Positions 63,225-64,000 of a stretch of 64,000 nucleotides of DNA are shown here, piece by piece. The position numbers and the translations under genes are program-made. This DNA is from Dokdonia sp. (lineage in GTDB: Bacteria > Bacteroidota > Bacteroidia > Flavobacteriales > Flavobacteriaceae). The DNA lies in assembly GCA_020630915.1 (NCBI GenBank), contig JAHDIF010000002.1:269956-333955 (forward strand), in the 5' to 3' direction. How positions within the stretch are numbered: the stretch's first letter is position 1; every line of letters starts with the position of its first letter. The notes beneath the pieces are model-generated. The model searched no databases. It worked only from the letters and a program-made list of their open reading frames with translations, and was not told the origin of the DNA.

Positions 63225-63656
63225 TTATCCTAACCAGCCTTTCTTTATACAGTTTCCAGCGTACCAAATTAGAAATATACCAATTAGTACAACAAGTACA
63301 GGCATAACGGCTGCACCAGGTCCATAAATATCTAAAGCACCACTGATAAAAAGGTTATATACCATTTGAAATACAATTCCTACTAGTGATATTATAAACA
63401 CGGGCTTGGCCCATTTCTTTTTCAACAATAAGCCAATACACCCAAGCAGTCCAAACCATACTGCAAGTGCAAAGGCAATATGATACCACATAGGTGTATT
63501 GCTTATGATGTCTTGTTCTGCTTGAGACATGGCCGCAATTGTTTCTTCAGACATTAATTTTTGGCCCATATAGGCGCCAACTCCAGCTAGGTTCCATAAT
63601 AAGGCTACAATAGAAATAACCCAAAAAAGTGCGTTTGGTTTGTTGGTCGTTGTCAT
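63225..63656 (-). CDS. Four-span membrane protein, paralogue A
   Basis: The 143-residue protein has four hydrophobic spans (about 10-30, 58-78, 84-102, 110-132) and an acidic loop after the first span ('SEETIAAMSQAEQDIISNTPMWYH'). It ends in KKGWLG. The next gene is a clear paralogue with the same PxWY and K-K-x-W/E-WL features. No catalytic or transport motif is visible; relatives in Flavobacteria carry vague transporter names. It is preceded (downstream) by a terminator. Confidence 0.75.
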   Translation of the reverse strand: MTTTNKPNALFWVISIVALLWNLAGVGAYMGQKLMSEETIAAMSQAEQDIISNTPMWYHIAFALAVWFGLLGCIGLLLKKKWAKPVFIISLVGIVFQMVYNLFISGALDIYGPGAAVMPVLVVLIGIFLIWYAGNCIKKGWLG

Positions 63657-63699
63657 TTTGTTTGGTTTTAAAGTTGTTTATTTAATAGTGAGTTTAAAG

Positions 63700-64000
63700 T
63701 TAGTGAAGCCACTCTTTTCTTGCAGCACCTTTAGAATAGAAGTATAGGAAGACGCATATAATAATTACCATTATAGGTCCAAAATATACTTGTGATCCCA
63801 TTACTTCTGGAGCATTTGTGCCAAAAAGCCAGTATGCCTGTGTTAGTATAGCCGCAATTAATGATATAAAAAATAACATTACAGTTATTTTCTTGCGCAT
63901 AAGCATCGTAATGCATCCTAGCACTCCTGTTATAGTAGCAATTCCAAAAACGATCAGATACCAAGAAGGCATTCCGGTAAAAAGTTCAGCTTGGTCTGGA
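63700..64000 (-). CDS. Four-span membrane protein, paralogue B; 5' end outside window
   Basis: The frame stays open to the window edge: upstream of the Met at 63972 it reads PDQAELFTG, which aligns with the loop before PMWYH in paralogue A, so the gene begins beyond 64000. The visible part has three spans and ends RKEWLH. It lies 43 bp upstream of paralogue A and looks like a tandem duplicate. Function unknown. Confidence 0.75.
   Translation of the reverse strand, partial: PDQAELFTGMPSWYLIVFGIATITGVLGCITMLMRKKITVMLFFISLIAAILTQAYWLFGTNAPEVMGSQVYFGPIMVIIICVFLYFYSKGAARKEWLH

Noticed and set aside
1-64000. tRNA, rRNA, IS transposase, prophage or restriction-modification genes
   Set aside because: None found on either strand; no cloverleaf-like sequence with a CCA end or transposase motif was noticed.

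Overview
The window reads as an ordinary chromosomal stretch of a marine-type member of the Flavobacteriaceae (Bacteroidetes). The reasons are the AT-rich DNA, promoters with the Bacteroidetes -7 box TAnnTTTG, type IX secretion/gliding parts (CHU_C-type sorting domain, PorP/SprF, PorE-like OmpA protein, PorX), and the gene order lpxD-lpxC/fabZ-lpxA-efp-lpxD2-sucD. The genus is an inference; a Dokdonia-like organism would fit. No rRNA, tRNA, CRISPR array, IS transposase or prophage was seen.

Layout. 1-3.7 kb: tail of a large secreted adhesin-like protein with a type IX sorting domain, then PorP/SprF and a PorE-like OmpA protein. 4.3-13.2 kb: a complete curli (type VIII secretion) locus, with two very large tandem curlin-repeat proteins, a small curlin-like protein, CsgE, CsgF, CsgG and a beta-propeller lipoprotein. 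13.4-16.7 kb: a 1116-residue secreted MACPF-ankyrin protein on the minus strand. 17-27 kb: purM-prfA-pyrF and a BtuF-like gene, a DUF4197 lipoprotein, a PqqB-like hydrolase, the fused acyl-CoA mutase IcmF, and a TerC operon. 28-35.5 kb: M14 peptidase, Lrp, DinB, aroB, proline dehydrogenase, alanine dehydrogenase and small membrane proteins. 35.7-37.9 kb: tsaE and porX. 38-46 kb: HD hydrolase, lipid A genes with efp, sucD and fabG. 46-50.6 kb: VWA protein, prohibitin, HhH and OmpA envelope proteins. 50.7-59 kb: the whole histidine operon behind an apparent transcription attenuator (leader peptide with four consecutive His codons). 59-64 kb: S41 peptidase, TraB-like DUF5694 protein, LytTR regulator, DUF1853 protein and two paralogous four-helix membrane proteins.

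How parts fit. The curli genes form a self-contained machine: CsgG outer-membrane pore, CsgF and CsgE accessory proteins, and curlin substrates. Two features differ from the enterobacterial type. CsgE carries an N-terminal CsgH-like domain, and CsgG carries a C-terminal beta-barrel extension. Both large curlin genes share a near-identical leader that encodes the same 13-residue peptide, differing only by a synonymous base. The his operon has all biosynthetic steps plus two passengers: a four-helix-bundle gene flanked by repeats between hisB and hisH, and a DinB-like gene between hisA and hisF. Two further repeat sequences lie in its other gaps.

The most striking non-gene signal is the palindrome GCTTTCGCGAAAGC. 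It occurs 14 times exactly (16 times as the 12-bp core) across the window, inside genes in all three codon phases and between genes. All family assignments were made by reading the sequence; no database search was run.
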